NCBI GenBank assembly: GCA_036784855.1
Contig: JAZDSV010000001.1
Location: 496,001-560,000, forward strand
DNA: 64,000 nt
Origin: Aphelidium insulamus
Lineage: Eukaryota; Aphelidiomycota; Aphelidea; Aphelidiaceae
Direction of reading: 5' to 3'
Of this stretch, positions 23,707-35,168 are shown piece after piece. Made by a program: the position numbers and the translations under genes. Each line of letters begins with the position of its first letter. The first letter of the stretch is position 1. The notes below the pieces were generated by a model, which saw only the letters and a list, made by a program, of their open reading frames with translations, was not told the DNA's origin and ran no database searches.

Positions 23707-24372
23707 TCAATCGTCGTTGGTGTAGATGCGGTGGCCCTTGTCAATTAGTGAGGCTGGAAGGAATGTGAACACCCTGCGCTTCATCTTGGGCTTGCCGGCC
23801 CTGTGTTTTCCAGTCGAGCGAGCGTGCAACGGCTCTCTACGGCAAATGTCCGATACCCAGTAGGGAGGGATGGGAGGCACGTAGTCGGCGTCACTATCAT
23901 ACGGGCTCTTCGTGGAGCATGTGGCCAGCTTGCTTCGTTTCAGTCTAGACTTTGTGTTGGCCGACACCTTCCACATGCTGTTTGCTGTTCCCGTGGCGTC
24001 CATGAACTTTTCACCGTCGCTATTCCAGCAGTAGACCAGTGAAAAGAACTGGGCTCCCTGCAATACCAGAGTAACTGCGTCGGTCGCCTGCGCCCGTACC
24101 AAGTACATCTTGCTGTACTTTGCGGCCATGTACGGTCTCACATCAACAAAGTGCTTCAGATCATGGTCGAAGCGTTGCTTGGGCGGTATGTTGTGGCCAT
24201 TGTATTTCAGCTTGACCGGACCATCGCTAGAGATTTCAAATTGACACGGAATACTTTCCGGCTGGGGCTTGGGCTTGTTTGGCTCTCTAGGCTTTACGTG
24301 TCTGATAGCCACAGCCCACTCGAACGATATGGCAATTGCAACCAGAAGCACTAACAGTTGGCGTGCATGCAT
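23707..24372 (-). CDS. Secreted protein of unknown function
   Basis: From the ATG at 24372 the 221-residue product begins MHARQLLVLLVAIAISFEWA, a clear signal peptide with cleavage likely after VAIR or AVA. The mature part is basic, with a Pro/Lys-rich start and scattered cysteines (PCQFEI, VYCWNS, ATCSTK, DICRRE). It has no transmembrane segment or recognised domain. Aromatic and beta-prone stretches (DAVTLVLQGAQFFSLVYCW) suggest a small folded secreted domain with disulfides. The reading frame stays open upstream to 24507 but lacks an ATG that would keep the signal peptide at the N-terminus. I do not recognise the family. Confidence 0.6.
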   Translation of the reverse strand: MHARQLLVLLVAIAISFEWAVAIRHVKPREPNKPKPQPESIPCQFEISSDGPVKLKYNGHNIPPKQRFDHDLKHFVDVRPYMAAKYSKMYLVRAQATDAVTLVLQGAQFFSLVYCWNSDGEKFMDATGTANSMWKVSANTKSRLKRSKLATCSTKSPYDSDADYVPPIPPYWVSDICRREPLHARSTGKHRAGKPKMKRRVFTFLPASLIDKGHRIYTNDD

Positions 24373-24897
24373 TTTTGTAGTTAGCTTGTATTTAGTTGTG
24401 AGAGATCGTGCGTCAGAGCAACAGACATGAAACGTTTCATGTGCTTGGTCGGATCCGAAACGTTTCATGTGCTTGATAGGATCACATGACACTCTCCCTG
24501 CAGCCAATTATTTGAGACCTCGGTGCAGCAGCTGGTACGTGCGCGTAAAGATTCAAGACTAGCTGTCATTGGTGGCCGGGGTGTACGTATAATGAAGTGA
24601 TGGCGTTGCGATAGCCCATATGTGGATGTTTTCGCGCAATGTAACCGATGCAAGCGAAACTGATTACCTCGTCCTGGACTATTGAACTGGAACCCCATAT
24701 TGAGTGACAACAATGTACATGCAGAAATATCCTTTAGATACTGTAGAAACTCTTCCTTTTCATGATACTACTAAATACTAATAACACGAAACCCATTGGC
24801 AGGAAATCGCCCCTGGCAACTATATACGAGCAGAAAATGTGGCGCAGTGCTCCTGTCTGCAAAAACAAGGCGGAGCAAACAAAGTGAGCTAAAATCC
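24373..24897. promoter_or_regulatory. Divergent promoter with duplicated GAAACGTTTC palindrome
   Basis: 525 bp between the secreted orphan (-) and the ABHD gene (+). A 19-bp sequence, GAAACGTTTCATGTGCTTG, occurs twice as a direct repeat (24429-24447 and 24457-24475, 28 bp apart). Each copy begins with the 10-bp palindrome GAAACGTTTC. The pair lies 57-103 bp upstream of the secreted-protein ATG, a position that suits a transcription-factor site. The rest shows no gene. Confidence 0.5.
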
Positions 24898-26530
24898 ATG
24901 CTCGAATTCACCAAAGACTATCTGCACGGCCGCCTATTCACCAAATACAACAGCTCGCTGGACAGCGGCCTGCAGGGTCAACATCCAGTTGCGGCCATTG
25001 ACCCTAGTGCTGCTGGCAGTGCGGATGATGCTGGGGTGTCAAAGTACGCGGCTAAACTGTCAAAAGCGCTGGCACTGAGCTGGCTGGTCGGCGCTGCTAT
25101 ATTCTTCTGGCCCATTACACTTGGCCTGTGGCTCTACTACGAGCTGGTGGCGGTGCGTCCGCCCCAGCTCTACTACCAGAACAATGTGCGCAACATTAGC
25201 CTGCTGAAGCGGTGTCCGCGCGTACTCTCCAGGCACGTGCGCACGTGATCCCCACACGCTGATTCTCACCGCGCGCCCGCAGCTACCGACCAACCTGGTA
25301 CACCGCACTGATCCCGTGGATGAGTGGCCACTTGCAAACGCTGGTGCACGAATTTCTGCGCCCGGTGCCGCCAATGTCTTTTAATCGGTACAGCGTGTGC
25401 CCGCTCATATATATATATATATTCCTGTTCTGATAGTTTGTTCAGAGAGCTGCTCAGTCTGAATGACGGTGGAGAGATAGCAATCGACTACTATCCGTAC
25501 CCAGAGGTACATTATATGCTTTGCTATTGGTACGAAATATGTATGTAACACGGTACTAGCTTGAGGACGATGATACGGTGCCCATAATGCTCATCATCCA
25601 CGGTGTGACTGGTGGCAGTCATACGCAGTACGTGCGCCATTATGTGCGCCTGTTGGAGCGTAATGGCATACGGCCAATTGTCATGAATGCGCGTGGATGC
25701 TCGGCGTCGGCCCTGAAGACGCCACTCTACTTCTCGTGTCACTATACGGGCGATATTCGTCGCGTGGTGCGCCATGTTAAGGTGAGCTCAAGTAGTGATG
25801 ATATATATAGTAGTTTCTAAACTGACTCTTATATAGGAAAAGTTCCCTAACGCTCCTCTGTTTGCCACTGCGTACTCTCTGGGGGCAAACTTGTTGGCCA
25901 AGTACATGGGCGAGGAAGGTTAGTGGCTCTTCTACTAGCTCATAGCAATGATAAAAAGGAGACTATGGCTAACCAATAGGTACGGACTGCCCGCTGGTGG
26001 CCGCGGTAACCCTGGCCAACCCTTTCGACTGGATCGTTATACAAAAGTGGCTGAACCGAACGTTCAACAAGCACATTTACAACTTTATACTGACGAAATC
26101 CTTGCTCGCCTTTCTCGGCCGGCATCGACACGTGTTCCGCGACCACGAGACCGTGGCCATCGACGACGTGCTGCAGGTGCGCACACTGCAAGAGTACGAC
26201 GAGAAGATCACCACAAAACTGTGGGGATTCGACACCGTGCACGCCTACTACAACGAGGCCAGCTGCCGGCACTACCTGTCCAAAGTGGCCGTGCCGCTGA
26301 TGAACATCCAGTCTCTGGACGACCCGATAATCTACAAGGACGTCATTCCGTACCAGGCATTCCTGGAGAATCCAAATCTGATTCTGGTGGCGACGGATAT
26401 GGGCGGCCATATCAGCTGGCTGGAGGGCTGGAAACCGAATGCATTCACCTGGGCCGATCATGTGTGCATGGAGTTTGTCCACTCGGTGCTGGACCACTGC
26501 ATGGCCGCCGAGTCGCTGACCAACATTTAA
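24898..26530 (+). CDS. Alpha/beta hydrolase of the ABHD1/ABHD3/EMB8 family
   Basis: Six exons (24898-25232, 25283-25387, 25446-25506, 25560-25781, 25837-25918, 25980-26530), 451 residues. An N-terminal membrane anchor (LSWLVGAAIFFWPITLGLWLYY) precedes the family start TWYTALIPWMSGHLQTL. The fold shows IIHGVTGGSHTQYVR, NARGCSASALKTPLYF, the nucleophile elbow ATAYSLGANLLAKYMG, the acid SLDDPI and the histidine GGHISWLEG. The elbow has Ala in place of the usual first Gly (AYSLG). Relatives are membrane phospholipases or acyl-ester hydrolases of the ER. Intron 1 (25233-25282) has GC-AG ends, fixed by the reading frame. Intron 2 holds an AT microsatellite. Confidence 0.88.
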
Positions 26531-26617
26531 TTTGATTATTTGCGGGGGGCGCCGAGCTGAATAGAGAGAGTGTGTGATGCCAAACAGATTGCGATCGCTT
26601 CATCGTCGAGAAAAAAT

Positions 26618-27636
26618 ATGCAAACTTACAAGGCCAAGCGTACGGCTTGATATGTGCTCCTGTGCTATGACATGACATGATATGATATGATATAGCGTAA
26701 ATGTACGTATGTATCGGTGCTTACACGCGTGCATAGTTATCCAGAGTAAGCGCGAAAAGTATCGACGCGCGCAGACCGTGCGCCAGTATCGCAAGCTTGT
26801 TGGCGCCACTGCGGAAAAGCCGGCACAAGAATCTCTTTCCGCCATCGCCGATTCCAAGGCGGACCACGATTATGAGAAGGACTCTGGTAGTAATGAAGAT
26901 GACCAGCGAGAGGGCGCGCAGACATCTGCCGCGGCATCCGATCCATTTGGATTTGACGCGGTCCGCATACATACGATCAATACCAGTGCCTAATCATGCG
27001 CAGGAATCATCTGACGGCAGCGATGCAAGTCAGGACGATGACAGTGCTGCTGAGGAGAATGCCACTGACTCGCGATACAAGCAGCGCCGCCCGCAACGAC
27101 GAGTGACCACTGATGTAAAAGCTGTGGGTGGCAAGCATGCCAAACCAAATGCCGCATCCTCAAACGATTCCCGCAAGCGCCCCAGCAGGCAAGTAGCATA
27201 TTGCACATATTTGTGCTTAGTATATCTTAAATCTTGACACTCATTGACAGGCCCGCACGCTTCAACCCGCTGACCAAAGCTGCCAAGCACTCTGCACAAA
27301 CCGCTCAGGCTCGCCTGGAAGCGCAAAAGGTACATATATACATTAATAGCAGATATTAGTGTTAGGAAGACAGAAATATAAATGTATATATATATATATA
27401 TATATATGTATACATACATATATAAGCAAATGTATGATTAATGTATATTAATGTCCATGCAGGCCGCCATGGCGGAACAGCGCGACCGGAAGCGGCGACT
27501 GGCAATGCAGGCCCACGAGCGACTGGAGCGCAAGCGCCTGCTGATGCAAAAGACCCGCAAAGGCCAGCCCGTCATTGCGCACCGTGTAAACCATTTGCTG
27601 GCCAAGATCATGCGCGATATTCCTGGCACTAAATAA
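26618..27636 (+). CDS. rRNA-processing protein FYV7/CCDC59 family
   Basis: Five exons (26618-26639, 26737-26960, 27004-27188, 27251-27329, 27463-27636) encode 227 residues. The protein is charged and largely coiled-coil or disordered: SKREKYRRAQTVRQYRKLV at the start, an acidic Ser/Asp middle, then a Lys/Arg-rich helix. The C-terminal signature RKGQPVIAHRVNHLLAKI matches the FYV7/CCDC59 ending (TxxGQPxMxxxIxxLLxKI). Members act in small-subunit rRNA maturation in the nucleolus. Intron 3 (27189-27250) is GC-AG with donor AG/GCAAGT. The 22-bp first exon is inferred from frame and from the in-frame join; the donor of intron 2 (GTCCGC) is weak. Its stop is only 18 bp before the ATG of the next gene. 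Confidence 0.78.
27384..27424. repeat. AT microsatellite in FYV7 intron
   Basis: A (TA)n run with ATAC interruptions lies inside intron 4 (27330-27462) of the FYV7-like gene and makes that intron 133 bp long. Confidence 0.8.
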
Positions 27637-27654
27637 ATCTTGCATATTGCTTCT

Positions 27655-29915
27655 ATGCGGCTGGTGCGCCTTGTGGCTGCGGTGGCTGTCGGTGTGGGCG
27701 CTGCCGCCGCCGATGAGCACTCTCATGTGGTCGGTGCACTACTTAATGTGACTTATCTTTGTGCCGCTAACTACCGCAGTATGCTGCCGGCGATGCCGTA
27801 ACCGTGTGGGCAAATACGGTGGGGCCGCGTGAAAACCGACAGGCAAGTGTTGACCTTTGGTGTGGTTGTGGTGGCGTTGTTCACTCACCATCGCTACGCA
27901 GGAAACGTACGAGTACTTTCAGCTGCCCTACTGCAAGGGCGCTGTCTCACACGACCACTACCACGAGACGCTCGGGGAGGCGCTGCAGGGCATGGAATTG
28001 GTGGTCACTGGGTCCGATATTCGCTTCAGAGGTGTGCCGTGATGCAGTGATACCCAGTTCTCGTGCCACTCACTCACTGCGCGTGGCAGAGGACAAGGCG
28101 AACGAGACGTTGTGCACGCGCACGCTGAACCGCCACGACGTCGGGCTGTTCCGGTTCGCGGTCACTAATCAGTACTGGTTCCAGATGTATCTGGACGATC
28201 TGCCAATTGGCGGACATGTCGGCCTATGGGAACCTGAGCACCGCAAGGCCTTTCTCTACACGCACCAGCACTTCTCCATCAGCTACAATCGCCAACAAAT
28301 CATTGAAGTTAATCTGACTATGGCCGGCCCGGTGCTGCTGCCGGAAAAGTCTGGCAGCACCCAACTGACCATGACGTATTCCGTAACGTGGCATCCGACG
28401 CAGGCCAGGTTCGAGGACCGGTTCGAAAAGTACCTGGACTCGGACTTTTTTGAACATCACGTGCGTTATGCTGGGTTCTTATAGGCCGCCTAGCTCATTT
28501 GTGTGCAGATCCACTGGTTCTCGATTGTCACGTCGTTCGTCGTCGTCCTGTTTCTGATAGGACTCGTCTCTGTAATTATGCTGCGCACGCTCAAGTTTGA
28601 TTTTGCTCGCTACGACAAGGATCATGAGCTGGGCGATCTGGCATGTATAATATTGCAGACATATGTTAGGACACGGAATAATTTGTGCTTATGTAGGATC
28701 GCGATTTCGGCGATGATTACGGATGGAAGCTGGTGCATGGCGATGTGTTTCGTTCTCCGTTCCAATTGTCGCTGCTTGCAGCTATGCTGGGCACCGGTGC
28801 ACAGCTGGCAGTGCTATCGCTACTGGTTACATTGTACACAATTGCCATGCACTTGTACCTGGAGTATGTGATAATGATGAAAATATCAGCATTTTAACCC
28901 CCATGTAGGCGCTCCAGCATCCTAACAGTGGCCATATTTGCATATGCCCTCACGTCAACCATATCAGGCTATGTGTCTGGCAGCTTCTACGAGCAATATG
29001 GGGGTAGGCAATCTGTTTGTGCACCAGTAAACCTATTTACAATGACAGGCAAGCGCTGGATACGCACGATGGTAATAACTGCTGCATTGTGGCCGGCAGT
29101 GATCAGTGGTGTTTCATTCTTCATCAACTTTGTCGCCATTTACTACTCTAGCACAAAGGCTATCCCGTTTGGAACAATTGTGCGTCGTTACATCGAGTAT
29201 TATGCAATTATTATTAACTATTAGGTGGCCGTAATTTGCATATGGCTCTTTTTGATATTCCCTCTGACACTTCTTGGTTCCATAATCGGCCGCAATTGGG
29301 CCGGTCAAGGGCATTTTCCAACACGAGTCAACCCCATCCCACGGCCCATTCCCGAGAAGCAGTGGTACTCGGAGCCATCAGTGATTATCATGCTTGGCGG
29401 AATTCTGCCGTTCGCGTCGATATTCATTGAAATGTCATTTGTGTTTGCCTCGTTCTGGGGTAAGTGATGTATTAGTATTGTAAGCAGACACTATGCTTTA
29501 CTAACCGGATCTGCAGCATACAAGATATATTACGTGTACGGCTTCATGATGCTGGTGCTGATCATACTATTCATCATCACCGCTTGTGTCTCCATCGTTT
29601 GCTGCTACTTTCTGCTCAATTCGGAGGATCATCGCTGGCACTGGGTGTGCTTTTTGACCGGGGGCTCCATCGCTGTCTACATCTACTTGTACGCCGTGTA
29701 CTACTTTTTTGCCCGGACAAAGTAGGTTCTCCCGCATCATTTTCATACAAAAGTATCAATATACTTGTAGGATGTACGGCTTCTTCCAAACCAGTTTCTA
29801 CTTTGGATACACCGCTGTGTTGTGTTTCGGCATCATGCTAATGTGCGGCGCGGTCGGTTTCAGTGCTGCCAACACATTTGTGCGCCGCATATACGCCACA
29901 GTAAAAATTGACTAG
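27655..29915 (+). CDS. Transmembrane 9 superfamily protein (TM9SF1/3 type, EMP70 family)
   Basis: Eleven exons: 27655-27729, 27780-27842, 27902-28031, 28090-28460, 28509-28640, 28697-28863, 28909-29003, 29049-29179, 29225-29459, 29517-29721 and 29771-29915; 582 residues. A signal peptide ([16 protein letters not shown]) leads into the EMP70 lumenal domain ([29 protein letters not shown]-like and [13 protein letters not shown]). Nine membrane helices follow, beginning [36 protein letters not shown] is the loop that follows the first of them. The C-terminal [14 protein letters not shown] ends in the KxD-type COPI signal of the family. These proteins act in Golgi-endosome sorting of membrane proteins. 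Introns 2 and 5 (27843-27901, 28641-28696) are GC-AG. Confidence 0.93.
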
Positions 29916-29984
29916 CGTTTTACGGAGCAGCGAAATATATAAATTCAAAGAAACGCAAGGTTTTTTTCATACAACTGTATTATA

Positions 29985-32595
29985 TCACCCTAGCATCCAG
30001 TCTGGAACTAAACCCTGGCTCCCACCGAGAAACATTCCTGTGGATTCATCCATCTGCGTCTCGTTCAGCACCGACTCACCCTCTTTGTCGGGGGAGGCAA
30101 AGAGGTCAGCCAGGGCACTGCCGATGAGTTTCGAAGTGTCCTCCGATTCAGTTGATGTGCGTAGCATCGACGGGTAGATTGTTCCACCGGCCATAAGGTC
30201 GCCTGAAGTGTCTGGTAGGGATGGAGTGGGTGTAGAGGTGTTAATTGCAGCCGAAGGCTCTGTTGTATCCACGGCCTTCTTTTTCGGCGGTCTCCGTTTG
30301 CGCGGCGGTGCATTCGGATCAGCCGGCTGTTTTGGCGGACGTGGTTTCCGGGGTGCTTTTGGCTTTGGCGCCGGAGCAGCGCCCGCTGCATCGCCCGATT
30401 GTCCAGCGGTTGGAGGTGCTGGCGCAGTGCCATCTGCTGCTTTGGCGGGAACCTTCTTACGTGGGCGTGCTGGTGCGACAGGTCCTGATGCAGGCAGCTG
30501 AGTCGTTGATTCCGCCGACGCCGCTGGTGCTTGCTCCGCGACAGATCCTGCTTGCGATGGAGGCCGAGATTGGGTATCGCCTGCACATGAAGTGGTTACT
30601 TACCGCAATAAATTGAAACTATCCTACTATCCTACCGTTGAGTGATGTTGATGACGCACTAGGTTTGAGACGGGCAGGAGTAGGTAGCGGCTGCTTGAGA
30701 TACGATATATCATCCAATTGCTCAGTCTCATCACCGAATAGGGTCGATGACGGAATTTTAAACTTGTCGGCCGGAAAAAGCGGAGCAAACTCGCCTATTA
30801 GCCTCCTCCGCCGGTCAAGCAGTGTGTTTATGCCGTCCGTTTGCTGTTTACCCGCTGGCTTCTTCTTTTTCTTGGAGACAGTGCGCTACAAGGAACATAA
30901 ATTAAACTTGATATAAACACAATTCCATGTCCATGACACCTACATTTCTCTTCTGGAAGGCCTGGTCAACTTGACGATTGATTTCATCCAGCACCAGGTT
31001 ATACTCTTGGAATGCCATCTCGTCGTTGGCGCGCTCACATAGGATGCCGAGGCGCTTTCCATTCAGGGACACCAGCTTGCGTAGATCGTTCTGGAGCCGC
31101 CACAGCTCTTGACTCACTTCGTCGGAAGTGTCGGGCTGTGCAGCAGTCTACATATGGTGTGAGTTTTACACTTCAAAAATTAAATAACACTACATCGTCA
31201 TCATCTAGCAGGCCAATGAAGCGCAATTCCTGTTTTAGTCGCTCTTCAATATCATATAGCTCCTCAGTCATCGCATCGGGGCCACTGTAACGTCCACCGA
31301 CATTAACTACACAGTCTTCGTCACTGCCGTCATCGTCGGAGTCGAACGCTTGCGTGCCAGAGTGCATGTCCAGCCCAGATGGCGGGGTCTCATCCAAAAA
31401 TGCCGAAACTAAGCGCTCGGTAAGCGGGCCACAAAATGCATCTGTGGTGGTGGGCGGCGGCGTCACTTCTGTCACGGCAGCCACGGATTTGGACCGTTTT
31501 GTGGGCTTCTTGTCGACAGGGCGTGGCGTGACCGGTGTGTCATCTGCGCCGGGTATGAGGGCCTTATCCTCCACGGCCCACTGTTCGAGGTAGTGACGTC
31601 CCAGCGGGGGGATGAGATACGGGGCCGGATCGTCAATACCGTCGGGGCCGCCGCTTGGTTGTAGGGAGGCGACATCTTCATCAGTAATCAGGCGAAAATA
31701 AGGGTCTACATAGTTCCAAAAGGTCGAATTGGGTATTTGCTGAGACGGCTTAATCTTGGTGGCGTCCGAGAACGGCTGTGGCGGAACTGACGACTGTTCC
31801 GGGGTCGCAGACACTTTGGACGTGGAATCAGCGCGCTCACTACCAGTTCGCTGCCTCTTTTTGAGGCGGTCTTGCTTCGATGAATCAGGGAATGGTACAA
31901 AGCATATGCGCACTGTACTCACTTGCGATAAAGGAGTCGGCGAGTCCACGCTTCGATTATCACCGTCTGTGTGGCATAAGAGCTCGTTATTAACAAGATA
32001 TTCCGATAAACATACCGCCATCTACATCTTGTACAGCCCCGTTATCCAAACTTTGTCCACGCTTCCTCTTGGCGACATCGCTGCCCAATTCAGTCATGTG
32101 TGACTAGTTGTTCAATGGACGTTACTTACGATGAACCCTTGGCATTCTTGCCGCCTGCCATAGTTGCCGTGAGTTAGAGGATATCACTGCCGTACTCCAC
32201 GTACCGACATCATTCGTCAGAGCCAGTTTGAGTTTGATGGTGGGCACGCCAGAGGCACCGGCCTTAGAATCAGTAGCAGAGTTGCCATTCGCTTTTTCGC
32301 GCTGCCGAACTTGCTTCAGATAGCGTTCCACCCGCACAATCTCTTCCTGCAGCTGCCGGGCTCTGGTGTCTGACTCGGCAGAGCGCAGGTACTCGAGCTC
32401 GCCGCGCAGTTTCCCGTAGCGCCCAGGGTCAGCGATCAGGGCGGCGGTGGCGGTGGGGTCACCCGCCAACTCGGTAAAGACGGGGCACAGCACCGACAAA
32501 TTGATTGCGGGAAACTGCGTCAACGAGAGCGGGCATGGCAGCGGCGGCAGTGACGGCTGGCCGGTGTCGGCAGGCGGCTGCGATGCGCTGCTCAT
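29985..32595 (-). CDS. TADA3: SAGA/ADA complex subunit ADA3 (NGG1/TADA3)
   Basis: Eight exons: 32205-32595, 32130-32154, 32016-32080, 31923-31966, 31194-31874, 30944-31147, 30636-30885 and 29985-30580; 751 residues, including a 25-bp exon. The N-terminus has a helical block like NGG1. The core FWNYVDPYFRLITDEDVASL plus YLIPPLGRHYLEQWAVED is the Ngg1/Ada3 signature. The C-terminal domain runs IEERLKQELRFIGLLDDDD through LRKLVSLNGKRL to LDEINRQVDQAFQKRN. A basic Pro/Lys tail with PRKPRP and PRKRRPPK (AT-hook-like) follows, an addition not seen in yeast or human proteins. ADA3 bridges GCN5 and ADA2 in the histone acetyltransferase module. Confidence 0.9.
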
Positions 32596-33247
32596 GGCAG
32601 CCTTGACCGCGTGCTTGATCGGCGCCTCTAAATTATGGCCACTAATTATGGCTGGCCTTAATCTTGTTGCGGCTGTGCTAATTCACTGCCGGATTAGCCA
32701 TTTGCATTCTCTTGGATATAAAGAAACTCTGGTTCAGTCCAACGTGACTGACGACCTTGAGTGCTCTGTTATTCAGATTTCCGGTTAGGACTCTCGTGAT
32801 CTTCAAGCAGAGTGAGTGCAAGCAACGCCCGCTTCACCTCAAGTCTTATCAAGATCTATTACCTTCAAGCAGAGTGAGTGCAAGCAACGCGCGCTTCACC
32901 TCAAGTCTTATCAAGATCTATTACCTTCAAGCAGAGTAAGTGCAACTTGATAAGACTTCCCCTCAAGTCTTATCAAGATGAGGAACAGTGCCGGTGCTAC
33001 TGTCACTAATGCTCAAAGCGTCGCTAAGCCACTAGCTAAACAAAGGCGCAACCTATGCGGTTTGACAGATATATTAGCTTACATTCACGTACACTGGCTG
33101 ACTATCAAGAATCAACAGTGGCTGCCGCGCCTAATACCGGGGACTACGGCGCATAGACTTTACATATCAGTAGGTGAAAGAGAACGATAAAGATAAGTAA
33201 CCAGAAAACTACTTGTATGTAGGTGATGATGTGCAGTGCAAATACTG
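32596..33247. other. Spacer with tandem repeat and hairpin
   Basis: 652 bp between the ADA3 start and the 3' end of the Sel1 gene. No convincing gene; the 70-codon ORF at 32978-33190 has no family features. The first half carries the tandem repeat described separately; the second half is ordinary. Confidence 0.5.
32801..32977. repeat. 62-bp tandem repeat with 13-bp hairpin
   Basis: A 62-bp unit starting CTTCAAGCAGAGTGAGTGCA begins at 32801, 32863 and 32925. The first two copies differ at one position; the third breaks after about 20 bp. It resumes as an inverted copy of its own tail: CTTGATAAGACTT (32946-32958) pairs perfectly with AAGTCTTATCAAG (32965-32977) across a 6-nt loop. Each unit contains AG/GTGAGT-like sequence. 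Confidence 0.8.
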
Positions 33248-35168
33248 CTAGGCCGCCGCTGCTGCATGGCCATGTGAATGTCGCGCGGTGGATGATGAGA
33301 AGCAGCCGTCTGATAGGAGACGGGTGAGACGTTCGTTGGCGCTAAAGTCGCCGCTGGCCGCCGCCTTTTGGTACCAGCTGAGAGCCGTGTCGAGATTCTT
33401 TTCCACTCCCATTCCTTTCTCGTAGCAGATGCCGAGGTGGTACTGCGCGGTGACATAGTTTTGTTCCGCCGCACGCTGGAACCACATCACAGCGAGCTCC
33501 AGATTAGCCGCCACCCCGATCCCGTTCTGGTAGCAGATACCGAGCTTGTTCTGGGCGCGCGGATGATTTTGCTCCGCCGAACGGGTATACCAGTAGAATG
33601 CCTGCTTCTCATCGCGCTCGTTGCCAATGCCCTCGCTATAGCAGAAGCCGAGATTGCACTGTGCCCAGGCATTGTTCTGCTCGGACGCCATGCGGTACCA
33701 CTTGACCGCCTCCTTGGCATCCTTCTCCACGCCGATCCCGTCCTCGTAGCAGTAGCCCAGGGAGTTCTGCGCCAGCGCATTGCCCTGCTCGGCCGACTTG
33801 CGGAACCATTTGACAGCCTCGCGCTCATCCTTGGGCACGCCGATTGCATTGCGGTAGCAGTATCCGAGCGAGAGTTGTGCCGGCGCGTGGTTCAGCTCGG
33901 CGGACTTGCGGTAATAGTCGACGGCCGCCACTTCATCCTGCGCCACGCCGATACCGTTCTGGAAGCAGTAGCCCAGCGAGTGGTAGGCAAAGGCGTTGGC
34001 GTGTTCGGCCGAGCGGCGGTACCACATCACCGCGAGTTGTTCGTCACGCTGCACCCCAATGCCGTTCTGGTAGCAGTAGCCGAGGTTGTGCTGGGCGCGC
34101 GAGTGGCCCTGCTTGGCCGCCTTTGTGTACCACCGGCACCCCTCCACCTCGTCCTTGTCCACGCCAATGCCGTTCTGGTAGCAGTAGCCCAGGTTGCACT
34201 CGGCCCACGGGTAGCCCTGCTCGGCCGAGCGGCGGTACCACGTGACGGCCAGCGTCTGGTTGGCCTCCAGGCCGATGCCGTCCTCGTAGCAGTAGCCCAG
34301 TGAGTTCTGGGCGAAGGCGTTGCCCTGCTCCGCGGAGATGCGGTACCACTTGACCGCCTCGTGCTCATTCTTCTCCACGCCGATGCCCTCCTCGTAGCAG
34401 AAGCCGACGTTGTATATGGCGACCGACTCGTTCTGCGCGGCTGCCAGGCGGTACCAGCGCATCGCCTCCTTCTCATCTTTTTCCACGCCGAACCCCTCGC
34501 CGTAGCAGTAGCCCAGGATGCCTTGACCGCGCGGGTGCTGCTGTTCCGCCGAGGCGCGGTACCCTACAGGCGGCACGGTTAGTCTGTAGATAGATATGTG
34601 TGTACACCGGCACACACGTACAGTGCACGGCCAGCTGCTCGTTCTTCTGCACCGCCACCCCGTCGTGGTAGCAGACGCCCAGCACGTACTGCGCGGACGG
34701 CTCCAGCTCCACCTCGGCGGCCGTGATGAGCCACGCGATACCCGCGGCACCCAGCTCAGCCACTTTTGCCTGCCACTCGTCGGCCTCGACGCGATCAATG
34801 CGCACCCCGGGCCGCCCGTACTTGCGTAGGAACGCCAGCCGCGCCTGCCCGAACCCGTCGCCGCACTCGGCCGCCTCAATGTAGAGCCGCTCGGCCTCCT
34901 TGAAGTCGATCTCGATCCCCAGGCCAAACTCGTAACAGAACCCGAGAACACTGGTGGCCAGCAGGTAGCCGCGCTGTGATGCCTGCTTGAAGTAGGTGAC
35001 GGCTTTGCGCTGGTCGCGCGTCTGCCCATCGCGTCCAAAGAGGAAACGCTCGCCCAGCTGGAATAATGCTTTGCGGCGCGCGTCCTCTCTATTAATGCTG
35101 TAGCTCTTGCTGAGGCGGTTCAGCGCGCGACGCGACTGTCCCAGCAGCTGCGTAGTAATGCCCACCAT
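33248..35168 (-). CDS. Sel1-like (TPR-type) repeat protein
   Basis: Two exons (34622-35168 and 33248-34563; 58-bp intron; the tryptophan codon at the junction is split) give 620 residues. About 13 copies of a 36-residue Sel1 repeat are visible, consensus AQxxLGYCYExGIGVEKDEKEA followed by VKWYRxSAEQGN. The N-terminal repeats are more divergent (ATSVLGFCYEFGLGIEIDFK). The C-terminus ends in a short His/Ala run. There is no signal peptide or membrane helix, so unlike Sel1L/Hrd3 this is a soluble scaffold, partner unknown. Central repeats are very similar at DNA level, which produces a long mirror ORF on the other strand; that ORF is not a gene. Confidence 0.9.

Noticed and set aside
32081-32129. 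Acceptor at 32104 for intron 2 of ADA3 (26-bp intron)
   Set aside because: It gives a premature stop; the acceptor at 32081 gives a 49-bp intron and keeps frame.
32978-33190. 70-codon plus-strand ORF after the 62-bp repeat
   Set aside because: No family resemblance; it begins inside repeat-derived sequence.
33368-34582. 311-codon plus-strand ORF opposite the Sel1 gene
   Set aside because: It is the mirror of the repetitive, GC-rich Sel1 coding sequence; its apparent repeats follow the Sel1 period and it has no family match.
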